Source: SCN-69-37 sp044507065 (lineage in GTDB: Bacteria; Acidobacteriota; Vicinamibacteria; Vicinamibacterales; SCN-69-37). Taken from it: 64,000 bases of DNA. This document shows, in pieces, positions 1 to 9,071 of this stretch. A program made the translations under genes and the position numbers. A model generated the notes under the pieces. That model searched no databases and had not been told where the DNA came from. It was given only the letters and a program-made list of their open reading frames with translations. The number at the start of each line of letters is the position of its first letter. Position 1 is the first letter of the stretch. The stretch is from assembly GCA_044507065.1 (NCBI GenBank), contig JBIQJY010000010.1, positions 12,796-76,795 on the forward strand, read 5' to 3'.

Positions 1-800
1 TCGTGCAGGGCGAGCGCCGCTTGCTGGTACTCGAGCGCGGCCTCGAGCTGCCCATGCGCGCGATAGAGGCGCCCCAGGCTGTTGTAGATGGTGCCGAGAC
101 GTACGGGGTCGACGTCGCCCCCGAGCGCGGCCGCCGCGGCATCGAGCGCGCCGATCGCGCGGACGAAGTCGCCACGGTTGAAGAATCGGTCGCCCAGGAG
201 GTGGAGCACCGCCGCCTCGATCTGACGGTGGCCGAGTGCGCGGGCATCAGCGGCAAGTTCCGACGACAGGTCATCGATGCCGGGGGTGTCGTCGGTGACG
301 CGCAGGGCCTGATACCGCGCGTGCAACCGCCCGTGCCCGTCGCCCGCCTGTTCGAACGCGGCGATGGCTCGGGCAAAGTGACTGCGCGCCTCGGATCTCG
401 TCCCGGTGACGCCGGCCACGATGCCGAGGCTGACGTAGAGGTGGCCGATGTCGCCCGGCGTTCCCGCCGGTTCGAGCAGCTGCCGCGCCCGCAGCAACCA
501 CGCGCGCGCGTCGTCGTATCGCAGGCGCTCGGCCGCGACCGAACCGAGTCCCAGCCAGCCGCGGCCCTCCCAGAGCGGGTCCCGCGCGGTACGACCGAGG
601 TCGAGCAGCCGCTCGTATCCGGTGGCCGCCGTGTCGAAGTCGCGAGCGGCGAACGCGTGCCGGGCCGCCGTCGCGACGCTCTCGAGCGGTTCGGCGGAGG
701 TCTGGGCGGCGCGCGGCGTTCGGCCGCTCCCGACGGCGATCAGGATCGCGAGTGCCAGAACGCGCATGCGCCTGGAGCGCGCCGGTGCCTGCGCGGTCAT
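1..800 (-). CDS. Secreted TPR-repeat protein, 3' end outside window
   Basis: Manual reading of the minus strand gives an uninterrupted frame from the ATG at 798-800 to the window edge (about 266 codons). The N-terminus has basic residues followed by a hydrophobic stretch (VLALAILIAVG) and then AAQT, so a signal peptide is likely. After it come helical repeats with TPR-like signatures: HAFAARDFDTAATGYERLL, an SLG-containing pair, and near the edge IYNSLGRLYRAHGQLEAALEYQ, a textbook TPR. The start codon overlaps the stop of the upstream membrane TPR protein (797-799), so the two are probably translationally coupled in an operon led by the ECF sigma factor. TPR proteins of this layout often carry a C-terminal CHAT protease domain; the end is not in the window, so this cannot be judged. 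Confidence 0.8.
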   Translation of the reverse strand, partial: MTAQAPARSRRMRVLALAILIAVGSGRTPRAAQTSAEPLESVATAARHAFAARDFDTAATGYERLLDLGRTARDPLWEGRGWLGLGSVAAERLRYDDARAWLLRARQLLEPAGTPGDIGHLYVSLGIVAGVTGTRSEARSHFARAIAAFEQAGDGHGRLHARYQALRVTDDTPGIDDLSSELAADARALGHRQIEAAVLHLLGDRFFNRGDFVRAIGALDAAAAALGGDVDPVRLGTIYNSLGRLYRAHGQLEAALEYQQAALALH

Positions 801-1705
801 GGCTCCCGCAATGCGGCCGCCGCGTCGCACGCGCGCGCGGCACGTGGCGATGAGCCCGTGCAGAGTCCGGCCAGGCTGGCGCGAGCTGTCGCGGCATCGC
901 CGGATCGTTCCGCGGCAATGGCGAGGTACCAGGCGACGTCGTCTCGAAACGTGGGGTCGTCCAGCGCACGAGCTGCCTGCAGTACCGTCGCGGCACCCGG
1001 TGCATCACCAGTCATCAACCGGCTGACACCGAGGTAGAACGGCACCTCGATCGAAGCCGGATATCGCGGGGCGATACGAGCGAAGGCCTCCGCAGCCGCG
1101 TGGTAGTTGCCGGCGCGATAGGCGTCGAAGGCGGGAGCGGCTTCGTCGGCGAACGACGCCTCTCGGCCATCGCTGCGCAGCACGAGCGCGCGCGCCGTCA
1201 GTTTCACCGGCGCGGCTGTGAGCGGAATACGGAAGACCGGCGGCACCGTCGCCACGGCCGACGACGGCAGGGCCCGTGCCTCCTCGGGCACCTGCTGCGG
1301 CGCCGGGCGACGGACGACGACGGCCGTCGTGAGGATGACGAGCGCGGCGGCAAAGCCAATGACACCGAAGACGCGCCAGCGTATGGCTGCACGCCGCGCC
1401 ACATCGTGCGCCTCGACCTCGCGGCGGATGCGCGCGAGCAGCCGATCGGCCGAGTCGGGATCGAGCGCCGCTTCCTCGCTCGCCGCGGTGGTACTGCGCA
1501 CGACCCCCTGCTGCCATCGACTCGCGGCGAGGCCGGCCGCAAGCGAGGCCTGCGCCGGCGGCGGGAGGGCCTCGGCATCGGCCGCACGAAGGACGTCCGA
1601 CGGTGGATCGGCGCGATGCCGGGCAGCCAGCTCGTCGAACTGCGCGCGCAGATCGCCGGGAAGCGCGTCGTCCTGCTCGTCGAAGGCGTCTCGGCGGCGG
1701 GTCAT
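797..1705 (-). CDS. Single-pass membrane protein with periplasmic TPR-like region (anti-sigma-like position)
   Basis: 302 residues starting at the ATG at 1703-1705, which overlaps the stop codon of the ECF sigma gene (ATGA overlap). Longer reading frames upstream run through the sigma gene and are discarded. Residues 1-105 are hydrophilic and charged; one hydrophobic helix (about 110-128, VFGVIGFAAALVILTTAVVV) follows; the remainder is exported and from about residue 175 contains TPR-like helices (AFDAYRAGNYHAAAEAFARIAPRYPAS). Anti-sigma factors have just this topology and genetic position, but no zinc-binding anti-sigma HxxxCxxC motif is visible, so the role as sigma regulator is inferred from context only. 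Confidence 0.72.
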   Translation of the reverse strand: MTRRRDAFDEQDDALPGDLRAQFDELAARHRADPPSDVLRAADAEALPPPAQASLAAGLAASRWQQGVVRSTTAASEEAALDPDSADRLLARIRREVEAHDVARRAAIRWRVFGVIGFAAALVILTTAVVVRRPAPQQVPEEARALPSSAVATVPPVFRIPLTAAPVKLTARALVLRSDGREASFADEAAPAFDAYRAGNYHAAAEAFARIAPRYPASIEVPFYLGVSRLMTGDAPGAATVLQAARALDDPTFRDDVAWYLAIAAERSGDAATARASLAGLCTGSSPRAARACDAAAALREP

Positions 1706-2181
1706 GCGGTCCTGCCTCGGGTCTGACCGTACGTCTTGCGCACGAGCGTCAGCGCGTACTGGAGATAGCCCTTCACCTGGTTCTCGGTGAGTCCCGTCGT
1801 CTGCGCGATCTCCGCGCGCGTGAGGCCCTCCACGTAGCGCAGGATGAGGCACGAGCGGTGCACGTCCTTGAGCTCAGCGCTCTCGAGCAGCCACGTTTCG
1901 AGTTCCGGCGCCGGGGTGGCGGGTTCGTCGACCGCCGTCAGGCTCAGTGCGTGTCGCTGCGCGACCTGCTGGCGACGCCAGTGGTCGCGCGCGCGATTCC
2001 GGACCACGGTCAACAGCCATCCCGGCAGGCGGAAGGCGTCGATTCGATCCTGGTGACGGCAGAGCTCGAGAAAGGCCTCGGCGGTGAGGTCCTCCGCCAC
2101 CGCCCGGTTGCCCACGCAGCGCAGGGCAAACCTGTAGACGGACGGCAGGTGCGCGCGGTAGAGCTCGTCGAATCCGTCCAC
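1702..2181 (-). CDS. ECF-type RNA polymerase sigma factor
   Basis: 159 residues. Region 2 is at about 5-70: FDELYRAHLPSVYRFALRCVG, then the -10 recognition helix DLTAEAFLELCRHQ. Region 4 is at about 100-150, with the helix-turn-helix ILRYVEGLTRAEIAQTTGL followed by TENQVKGYLQYAL. Length and layout fit extracytoplasmic-function sigma-70 factors, which direct RNA polymerase to a small regulon in response to an envelope or stress signal. It heads a three-gene minus-strand operon with a membrane TPR protein and a secreted TPR protein, all joined by start/stop overlaps, so the downstream proteins may sense the signal. No C-terminal extension is present. Confidence 0.9.
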   Translation of the reverse strand: MDGFDELYRAHLPSVYRFALRCVGNRAVAEDLTAEAFLELCRHQDRIDAFRLPGWLLTVVRNRARDHWRRQQVAQRHALSLTAVDEPATPAPELETWLLESAELKDVHRSCLILRYVEGLTRAEIAQTTGLTENQVKGYLQYALTLVRKTYGQTRGRTA

Positions 2182-2357
2182 GTGGCCTCATTTCCGAACC
2201 GGACGATCGAACTCACGCAGGGTGTGAGGGGAGTTCTAGCCGTTCCGGCCGCAGCCGTCAATGCCGGGGTGGTGTCGCGGTGGATTCTTCCGTTTCACGG
2301 CGTCGTGCGTATTCCTAGCGGACCGGGACAGCACCTGTGCCCGGGCCCGGAGGAGTC

Positions 2358-2732
2358 ATGAACGCCAAGCAGGGTCTCGCCTGTTCGCTCGTCGTGTGTC
2401 TTGCCGTCAATCTCATCCCGGCACGGGCCTGGGCCGGCACCGGTCCCGCGCCCGACGATGTCGCGCCGGCCGAGTCAGTACGGGCCGTCCCGGACGTCGA
2501 CCTCAAGGCAGCGGTCCGTGACGCCGTTGCACGCCTCGATCCCGTCGAGCCATCGCCTCGTCCCGTCGCTGCAGCCAGGGCTCGCACAGCGGCACCCACG
2601 GCGGCCGTTCGTCAGGGCGGCGGCGGTATGGGCGCGGTCATCGGCATTGTCAGTCTGGTCGCGGGGCTTGGCATGACCTACTACATGATCAAAGAGATGA
2701 AGAAGGACGACCCGACGCCGGACGGTCAGTGA
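2358..2732 (+). CDS. Small secreted protein with C-terminal membrane helix, unknown function
   Basis: 124 residues from the ATG at 2358, preceded by the strong Shine-Dalgarno GGAGGA at 2349-2354; an in-frame GTG at 2337 is less likely because the ribosome site would then lie inside the gene. The N-terminus is a clear signal peptide (LACSLVVCLAVNLIPARAWA). A proline/alanine-rich middle is followed by GGGGMGAVIGIVSLVAGLGMTYYMIKEMKKDD, which resembles a glycine-led transmembrane helix with a charged tail. It is divergent from the ECF sigma operon and could be a target of that sigma factor. I do not recognise a family. Confidence 0.65.
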   Translation: MNAKQGLACSLVVCLAVNLIPARAWAGTGPAPDDVAPAESVRAVPDVDLKAAVRDAVARLDPVEPSPRPVAAARARTAAPTAAVRQGGGGMGAVIGIVSLVAGLGMTYYMIKEMKKDDPTPDGQ

Positions 2733-2896
2733 TCGCAAACGGAGGTGAGGAATCCGTCCGGCTCGGCGCGTGATCCGCTGTCGTTCGTCACGGCCAACGC
2801 GGACCTGCCGCGGGTGAGTACGCCTTCGCGATCCTTCCCGCGGGCTCTGGTGCGGAGCTCTGGGACTTCGGCGTCGACGCCGAGTGACGCGCGTCC

Positions 2897-4519
2897 CTAC
2901 GCGAACATCCGGGTGCGACTCTCCACGAAGTCGTCCAGGTATCCAGGCACGCGGTTCTCGAGCACGCGCAGCGAGACCCGCCCGAGCGCCCACGCCAGCG
3001 CCGACAGGATCGCGGCGCCGGCGATGACGCGCACCGGGTGCGGGAAGACCCAGAAGGCCTGTACCCCGCCGAGAATTGCCGCCACCACCAGGCAGGCCAG
3101 CATGATGCTCAGGTTGCCCGCGGCGCGCGTCGGATCGGGTGGACGGGTGAACGGCAGGCCCGTCTGGAGTGGCGCGAACAGCGTCACGTAGACCGACAGC
3201 ACCGCCAGCGCGTAGCCGGCGAACAGGGCCGCATCGACGACGTTCCAGAGGAGCGTGCCCGCCACGAAGATGCATGCCGACGGGAGCAGCGCGGCCATGA
3301 TCCAGACCGCCGTCAGCGTGCCACGCACGACGCCACGGAGCGCCGAAGCGGGCACCGTGAGGAAGATGTCGCGGGCCTTGTAGTGATCGCTGAACGGCAG
3401 GAAGTCCACGGCAATCACACCCGAGATGCCGATCAGGTGCGGCAGCACATGCACCATCGTGAACCCGGAACCGGGCGCCAGCGGTGAGTGCAACGCCCCG
3501 CGACCCGTCGCGACGAGCGCCAGCATCAGCGCCGGGATCGCCGCGCGAAGTGCCGCGCGGCGGAACTGCCAGTCGCGCATTGCCATCTTCAGGACGAACA
3601 GACTCGAGCCGAGCCCCGCGCGACTCCCGGTCATCCACGCCAGCCTGCGGGAGAACCAGGGGCGGCCGGGCCGGCGTGACGGCGGGCGCTTCGACCGCAA
3701 CACCGTCGAGACGCGGGTCATGTAGCCCTGGCTGAGCGCGCGGAACCCGGCGACGACGAGCGCGGCGGCAACCGCCATGGCCGGCAGGGCCATCGTCATC
3801 ACCAGCGGCTGGCCGCCGGACTGTCCGGCCAGTCCCAGTGCGGCGAACCACGCCATGGGTGTTGCGGACCAGTACGGTGCGTCGAAGTCAGGACGCACGT
3901 CGAGAAGGCGCGACAGGTGCGGCACCAGCGGGAGGGCCAGCCCGCCGAGCAGCTGCACCCACAACGCGGCCGTGCGAACGCGCGCGACAGGCACGACACG
4001 GAACACCACACCGAAGACGCCGCACGTGGCCAGGGCCGTGAAGGTGGCTCCGATGACGGCGGCCCCCAGGTGGGTGATGGGATAGAACCAGGCGGCGCCC
4101 GCGAGGCTGATGCCGGCCAGGGCCGGCGGCAGGTTGAAGGCCCCGGTGATCGCCAGCGAAAAGCCCAGCAGGTAGGTGACCTTGGCCGCGAGGTACGTCA
4201 GGTTGCCCACGGGACGATGGGCCAGCACGGAGGCCTCCGCGGGATTGAGCAGCGCGTCGGCCGCTTCCGACACGAGCAGGGGCACCAGAACGATCGCGGT
4301 CATCACCTGGCAGATCATGATCACGTCGCGCGCCGGGATCTCGCCGCCGAGGATGACAAGCGCCAGCAGTCCGCCCATCAGCAGGCCGAAGAAGGCGAGG
4401 ATGCCGAGCGCCGGTCCGTGCATCGACAGCTGACTGGTCAGTTCGCGGCGCGACCCCAGTGTGCGCAGCAGACCGAGGAGCAGCAGGTACTGCCGGCGGT
4501 CGAACGCCGCGGTGTTCAC
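2897..4519 (-). CDS. ABC transporter permease, multi-spanning
   Basis: 540 residues from a GTG at 4517-4519 that overlaps the stop of the ATPase gene (GTGA overlap); the longer upstream frame is a shadow of the ATPase. The protein is dominated by hydrophobic segments: about 45-70 (ALGILAFFGLLMGGLLALVIL), the 75-180 region, 195-235, and a second block of six or more helices in the last 250 residues. This fits an ABC-2-like exporter permease of the large single-subunit kind paired with one cytoplasmic ATPase. No substrate-specific motif is visible and no substrate-binding protein is nearby, so export is more likely than import. Confidence 0.75.
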   Translation of the reverse strand: MNTAAFDRRQYLLLLGLLRTLGSRRELTSQLSMHGPALGILAFFGLLMGGLLALVILGGEIPARDVIMICQVMTAIVLVPLLVSEAADALLNPAEASVLAHRPVGNLTYLAAKVTYLLGFSLAITGAFNLPPALAGISLAGAAWFYPITHLGAAVIGATFTALATCGVFGVVFRVVPVARVRTAALWVQLLGGLALPLVPHLSRLLDVRPDFDAPYWSATPMAWFAALGLAGQSGGQPLVMTMALPAMAVAAALVVAGFRALSQGYMTRVSTVLRSKRPPSRRPGRPWFSRRLAWMTGSRAGLGSSLFVLKMAMRDWQFRRAALRAAIPALMLALVATGRGALHSPLAPGSGFTMVHVLPHLIGISGVIAVDFLPFSDHYKARDIFLTVPASALRGVVRGTLTAVWIMAALLPSACIFVAGTLLWNVVDAALFAGYALAVLSVYVTLFAPLQTGLPFTRPPDPTRAAGNLSIMLACLVVAAILGGVQAFWVFPHPVRVIAGAAILSALAWALGRVSLRVLENRVPGYLDDFVESRTRMFA

Positions 4520-5298
4520 GACCGCAGTCCCTCGATGATCCGCGCCACGCGCGGTTCCACGTCGTCGGCCTCGGTGACCTGGCGGAAGACGTCTTCGAGC
4601 GTCGATCGATGCGTCGCGGACTTCAGGTCCCCGGGCGAACCGTCGGCCATGATCGTGCCGCGGTTGAGAATCAGCACGCGCGCGCACACCCGCTCGACGA
4701 CCTCGAGCACGTGCGAGCTGTAGAGAACGGTGCGGCCCTCGGCCGCGAGCGTCTGCAGCAGGTGCTTGACGAGCACCGCCGAATCCGTATCGAGGCCGGT
4801 GAGCGGCTCGTCGAGGACGAGCATGGTCGGGTCGTGGAGCAGGGCTGCCGAAAGCAGGATCTTCTGCCGCATGCCCTTCGAGTACGCGCCCAGCCGCTGC
4901 AACCGATCGTCGAGCAGCCCGAAGCCGCCGAGCAACGCCTCGATCCGCGCCTGGAGCACGGGTTCATCGAGGCCGTGGAGTCGTCCGCAGAACTCGAGGA
5001 ACTCGAGCCCGCTGAGCGTGTCGTACAGTTCGGCCGCCTCGGGCACGTATCCGATCGTCTTCTTGAGTGCGAAGCTCTCGGCTGGCAGCGTGCAGCCGTT
5101 CACGGCCACCGTGCCCTGCCGTGCCACGAGGATGCCGACGAGGATGCGCAAGAGCGTCGACTTGCCGGCGCCGTTCGGTCCCAGCAGCCCCGTCACTTCG
5201 CCAGGACGTATCTCGAACGTCAGGCCATGCAGGATCTCGGGGCCGCCGTAGCCGAAGCGGAGATCGCGGACGCGAATGGAGGGCGCGGCGCTCGCCAT
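4516..5298 (-). CDS. ABC transporter ATP-binding protein
   Basis: 260 residues with all ABC ATPase landmarks: Walker A GLLGPNGAGKST (about 37-48), Q-loop region around IGYVPEAAELYDTLS, signature YSKGMRQKI (about 139-147), Walker B MLVLDEPLTGLD, and a switch histidine in LYSSHVLEV. The KGMRQK form of the signature and the VPEAAELYD loop are typical of exporters of the CcmA/NatA type. It is coupled by a 4-bp overlap to the permease downstream, so the two form one transporter. The substrate is unknown. Confidence 0.92.
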   Translation of the reverse strand: MASAAPSIRVRDLRFGYGGPEILHGLTFEIRPGEVTGLLGPNGAGKSTLLRILVGILVARQGTVAVNGCTLPAESFALKKTIGYVPEAAELYDTLSGLEFLEFCGRLHGLDEPVLQARIEALLGGFGLLDDRLQRLGAYSKGMRQKILLSAALLHDPTMLVLDEPLTGLDTDSAVLVKHLLQTLAAEGRTVLYSSHVLEVVERVCARVLILNRGTIMADGSPGDLKSATHRSTLEDVFRQVTEADDVEPRVARIIEGLRS

Positions 5299-5406
5299 GA
5301 CGTGCGGGCCAGTGTATGCCAGAGGGCGGGACAGTCGATATCCCGCGCGGCCACACGGCCGCCCCTGCGGTGGTCGCGCCCCTGCGATGGTGGGGCAGCG
5401 CGGGGG

Positions 5407-6717
5407 TCAGGTCAGCAGGTCTTCGAGCGCGCGGCGGACGGCTTCGATGGCTTCGCCTTCCGAGTGCGCGGCGCGCGCGAGGTGGGCGAGCCGTTCGGCG
5501 ACGCCAGGGTGCGCCGAGGGCGCCTGATCGGACAGCGGGTTGACGATCATGCCCGCGGCCGCCGTGAAGTTCGTGGTCGGCTCGATCAGGATGAAGGCAC
5601 CCGTGCCGCGCTGCTCCTCGTACTTGTCGAAGATGAGCGCGCGCGACGTCTCGATGTTCACCCGGCCGATGTCGTTCAGGAGCAGCCGCGTGTCGGACTG
5701 TGCGGTCGTGGTGCCCGACGCGTGCTTCAGCACGTAGAGCCGGTTCGGCTCGAGCGGCCGCTCGTCCATCCAGACGACGTCGGCTTCGAAGCGGCGGCCC
5801 ATGTTGATGTGCCCGTCGACCAGCACGTCGCCGCGACTGATGTCGAGCTCGTCCTCGAGCGCCAGCGTCACCGACATCGGTGCATAGGCCTCGTCGAGGT
5901 CGCCGTCCCAGGTGGCGATGCGCTTGACCCGGCTGGACCGGACCGACGGCCACGTCGTGATCGTGTCGCCGACGCGCACCGTGCCCGAGAGCAGCTGCCC
6001 GGCGTACCCGCGAAACTCGTGGTCCGGCCGGATGACCAGCTGCACCGGCATGCGCAGCGGCCCGAACGGCGCGTTCGAGTCGATCTCGACCGTCTCGAGG
6101 AACTCGAGCAGGGGCGGCCCTTCAAACCACGGCGTCCGGTCGCTCAGGGTCGTGATGTTGTCGCCGTGCAGCGCGCTGAGCGGAATGGGGTGCATCTTCG
6201 ATCCGGCCAGCAGCGTCGAGAAGCCCGACGCGATGTCCTCGAATACCGATCGGTCGAAGTCCACGAGGTCCATCTTGTTGACGGCGAGGACGAAATTGCG
6301 GATGCCGAGCAGCGTCGCGATGCGGGCGTGCCGGCGCGACTGCTCGAGGATGCCCTGCCGCGCGTCGACGAGCAGAATCGCGACGTCGGCCGTCGAGGCG
6401 CCGGTCGCCATGTTGCGCGTGTACTGTTCGTGCCCGGGCGTGTCGGCCAGGATGAACTTGCGGCGGCTGGTCGCGAAATACCGGTACGCGACGTCGATGG
6501 TGATGCCCTGCTCGCGCTCGGCGCGCAGGCCGTCGGTGAACAGCGAGAAATCGATGGGGCCGGCATCGCGGTTCTTCGACGCCTTCTCGACCGACAGCAG
6601 CTGGTCTTCGTACACCGATTGCGAGTCGTACAGGAGCCGCCCGATGAGCGTGCTCTTGCCGTCGTCGACGCTGCCGGCCGTGCAGATGCGCAGGAGAGTG
6701 GATTCGACGCCGCTCAT
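5407..6717 (-). CDS. cysN: Sulfate adenylyltransferase GTPase subunit CysN
   Basis: 436 residues from the ATG at 6715-6717, which shares one base with the cysD stop (TGATG). It is an elongation-factor-like GTPase: G1 AGSVDDGKST near residue 15, DTPGHEQ (G3) and NKMD (G4), followed by beta-barrel domains 2 and 3. CysN hydrolyses GTP to drive CysD-catalysed formation of adenosine 5'-phosphosulfate from sulfate and ATP. No CysC (APS kinase) domain is fused at the C-terminus, and no cysC is nearby. It is the last gene of the cysteine synthase-cysD-cysN operon, which starts at the poly-Cys leader near 9250. Confidence 0.95.
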   Translation of the reverse strand: MSGVESTLLRICTAGSVDDGKSTLIGRLLYDSQSVYEDQLLSVEKASKNRDAGPIDFSLFTDGLRAEREQGITIDVAYRYFATSRRKFILADTPGHEQYTRNMATGASTADVAILLVDARQGILEQSRRHARIATLLGIRNFVLAVNKMDLVDFDRSVFEDIASGFSTLLAGSKMHPIPLSALHGDNITTLSDRTPWFEGPPLLEFLETVEIDSNAPFGPLRMPVQLVIRPDHEFRGYAGQLLSGTVRVGDTITTWPSVRSSRVKRIATWDGDLDEAYAPMSVTLALEDELDISRGDVLVDGHINMGRRFEADVVWMDERPLEPNRLYVLKHASGTTTAQSDTRLLLNDIGRVNIETSRALIFDKYEEQRGTGAFILIEPTTNFTAAAGMIVNPLSDQAPSAHPGVAERLAHLARAAHSEGEAIEAVRRALEDLLT

Positions 6718-7673
6718 CAGAAATAGCCCTCGCGCTTCTTGATTTCCATCGACCCGTCCTGATCGTGGTCGATGACGCGGAGCTGGCGTTCGGACTGGCG
6801 CACCTGGACGAGCTCCTCGATGATGTCGGGCACGGTCGTGGCCGTCGAGCGGATGGCGCCGGTGCACGGCGAGCAGCCGAGCGAGCGCATGCGGCACATC
6901 ACCATCTGCGGCGTTTCCCCCGCGAGCAGGGGCACGAACGGCTGTTCGACGGGAATCAACGACGCGCCGCGCACGACGACCTCGCGCGGCTTCGCGAAGT
7001 ACAGCGGCACGACGGGAATCTGCTCCTCGTGGATGTACTGCCAGACGTCGATCTCGGTCCAGTTCGACAGCGGGAAGACGCGGATGCTCTCGCCCTGGCG
7101 CACGCGGCCGTTGAGCAGGTGCCACAGTTCCGGCCGCTGCCGCTTCGGGTCCCACTGGCCCTTCTCGTCGCGCAGCGAAAAGACGCGCTCCTTCGCGCGC
7201 GAACGCTCCTCGTCGCGCCGCGCCCCGCCGAACGCGGCGTCGTAGTTGCCCGCCTCGAGGGCGTCGAGCAGGGCACGCGTCTTGAGCAGGCCGCAGCAGC
7301 GCTGCGTGCCGACCGCAAACGGCTGCGTGCCGGCCGCGATCGCGTCGGTGTTGGTGTGGACGATGAGCCGGGCGCCGATCTCCTTCACGTAGGCGTCGCG
7401 GAACTCGATCATCTCGCGGAACTTGTACGTCGTGTCGACGTGCAGGAGCGGGAACGGGATCGGACCCGGGAAGAACGCCTTCTGGGCGAGCCGCAGCAGG
7501 ACGGACGAGTCCTTGCCGATCGAATAGAGCATGACGGGCCGTTCGAACTCGGCCACCACCTCGCGCATGATGGCGATGCTCTCGGCTTCGAGTGCGCGGA
7601 GGTGATCGAGGCGTGGCGCGACGCGCGCCGGGCTGGTCCCGTCGCCGGGTAGTGCAGTTTCAGCGATGTGCAT
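6717..7673 (-). CDS. cysD: Sulfate adenylyltransferase small subunit CysD
   Basis: 318 residues, a PP-loop ATP pyrophosphatase of the PAPS-reductase fold. The P-loop is YSIGKDSSVLLRLA at about 50-63; downstream are the family hallmarks LLHVDTTYKFREMI, RRDEERSRAKERVFS and RSLGCSPCTGAI. It activates sulfate to APS together with CysN. The gene starts 12 bp after the cysteine synthase-JAMM fusion gene and runs into cysN with a 1-bp overlap. The enzyme is sometimes confused with CysH, but the SxGKDSSV loop plus the REVVVRG and IRSTATTV stretches favour CysD. Confidence 0.95.
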   Translation of the reverse strand: MHIAETALPGDGTSPARVAPRLDHLRALEAESIAIMREVVAEFERPVMLYSIGKDSSVLLRLAQKAFFPGPIPFPLLHVDTTYKFREMIEFRDAYVKEIGARLIVHTNTDAIAAGTQPFAVGTQRCCGLLKTRALLDALEAGNYDAAFGGARRDEERSRAKERVFSLRDEKGQWDPKRQRPELWHLLNGRVRQGESIRVFPLSNWTEIDVWQYIHEEQIPVVPLYFAKPREVVVRGASLIPVEQPFVPLLAGETPQMVMCRMRSLGCSPCTGAIRSTATTVPDIIEELVQVRQSERQLRVIDHDQDGSMEIKKREGYF

Positions 7674-7685
7674 GACGACCTTTGA

Positions 7686-9053
7686 CTAACAGACGAATTC
7701 CTCTTCGAAGGCGGACCGATCGGACTTCAACCGCCACGATCGGGCTTCCTTGGCCTGCCCCTGGCGGACGGACACGATGAGGTAGCTCATGTTCGGCCAG
7801 GCATGCTCGAGATCGAACTGCGACGGCTCGGCCGGATGGTCCGGGTGCGAATGGTAGAAACCCAGCAGTTGCAGTCCGGATTCGGTGGCGCGGGCCTCGG
7901 CGCGCCGGTACTCGTCGGGGCCCACCAGGAAGCGGCGTCGGCGCCCGTCGGGGAACGTGTTGTCGAGTGGATAGGCCTCGGTGACCTCGCCCTGCCTCGG
8001 CCCGAGCAGCGCGCCGCAGCACTCGTCGGGATAGATGCGTGCGCCATGTCGGCCGATGGCCGTGAGCTGGGCGTCGTCGACGCGCAGGTGAATGGGGGCA
8101 TCAGCCACGTTCGGATCCTCCTCGGGCACGTCCCACAACCCGTCGGACAGATACCGATCGCCGCCGTCGGGAAAGATGATCACGATGACGCCGGCCGACA
8201 GGTCCGCGGCAACCCGGATGGCCGCCGCCAGCGCGGCGCCACTCGACGGGCCGACAAACAGACCTTCCTCGTGCGCGAGGCGGCGCGTCAGGTGGTGCGC
8301 CTCTTCGGTGTCGACCGGCAGGTCGCGATCGGCCAGCCCGGCATCGTAAATGGATGGCACGATGGCCGACGCCATGTGCTTGAGTCCTTCGAGTCCGTGC
8401 AGCGGCGTGTCGGGCTGCACCGAGATCAGCTGCACGTCCGGCTTCTCCTGGCGCAGCCGTCGCCCGGTGCCGACAAACGTCCCGCTCGTGCCGAGTCCGG
8501 CGATGAAGTGCGTCACCCGGCCCTGCGTCTGCTGGAAGATCTCGAGGCCGGTGCTGTTGAAGTGCGCCTGCCAGTTGGCCGGATTGCTGTACTGGTCGGG
8601 GTAGTAGTAGCGCTGGGGGTCGCGCTCGAAAATCGCCCGCACCTGCCGGATGGCCCCGTCGCTGCCTTCCATGGGGTCGGTCAGCACCAGGTCCGCGCCG
8701 TAGACCTTGAGAAGACGCTTGCGTTCCGGGGTCACGTTGGCCGGCACGCACAGCCGGACCCGGTGGCTTCGAGCCGCGCCAATCATCGCGTAGGCAATGC
8801 CGGTGTTCCCGGACGTCGCGTCGAGCAGGATCCGCCCCGGTCCGAGTTTGCCCGACCGCTCCCCTTCGAGGACCATGGCCAGGGCGGCCCTGTCCTTGAC
8901 CGAACCGCCCGGGTTCTTCATCTCGAGCTTGGCGTAGATTTCCACGCCCGGACGGGCTTCGAAGCGCCGCAGTCGCACGAGCGGCGTGTTGCCGATCTGG
9001 TCGATGAGCGACGTGCCGCCGGTCTGCCTGGATTCGAGCGTGGTCTGGGACAT
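7686..9053 (-). CDS. Cysteine synthase (CysM-like) fused to JAMM/MPN protease domain
   Basis: 455 residues. Residues 1-310 are a fold-type II PLP cysteine synthase: PLP lysine K53 in NPGGSVKDR, substrate loop TSGNTG (80-85), phosphate loop GTSGT (188-192), and PDGGDRYLSDG (295-305), which resembles mycobacterial CysM. Residues 320-455 are a Mov34/MPN/PAD-1 domain with a complete JAMM motif: E344, HSHP with H401 and H403, S411 and D414. In Mycobacterium tuberculosis, CysM adds O-phosphoserine to the thiocarboxylate of the carrier CysO, and the separate JAMM protease Mec+ then releases cysteine. This protein joins both steps in one chain. No CysO/ThiS-like carrier gene is seen in the window. 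It is the first gene of the leftward sulfur operon, behind a poly-Cys leader and terminator. Confidence 0.93.
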   Translation of the reverse strand: MSQTTLESRQTGGTSLIDQIGNTPLVRLRRFEARPGVEIYAKLEMKNPGGSVKDRAALAMVLEGERSGKLGPGRILLDATSGNTGIAYAMIGAARSHRVRLCVPANVTPERKRLLKVYGADLVLTDPMEGSDGAIRQVRAIFERDPQRYYYPDQYSNPANWQAHFNSTGLEIFQQTQGRVTHFIAGLGTSGTFVGTGRRLRQEKPDVQLISVQPDTPLHGLEGLKHMASAIVPSIYDAGLADRDLPVDTEEAHHLTRRLAHEEGLFVGPSSGAALAAAIRVAADLSAGVIVIIFPDGGDRYLSDGLWDVPEEDPNVADAPIHLRVDDAQLTAIGRHGARIYPDECCGALLGPRQGEVTEAYPLDNTFPDGRRRRFLVGPDEYRRAEARATESGLQLLGFYHSHPDHPAEPSQFDLEHAWPNMSYLIVSVRQGQAKEARSWRLKSDRSAFEEEFVC

Positions 9054-9071
9054 GGCGTGTATCGGCTGCGC

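Noticed and set aside
3..1037. Plus-strand open frame at the left edge
   Set aside because: The minus strand carries a signal peptide and TPR repeats in a frame coupled by start/stop overlap to the upstream gene; the plus frame is its shadow.
4459..6726. Antisense open frame of 755 codons opposite cysN and the ABC ATPase
   Set aside because: Both sense genes are certain by motif; the antisense product is Arg/Asp-rich without domains.
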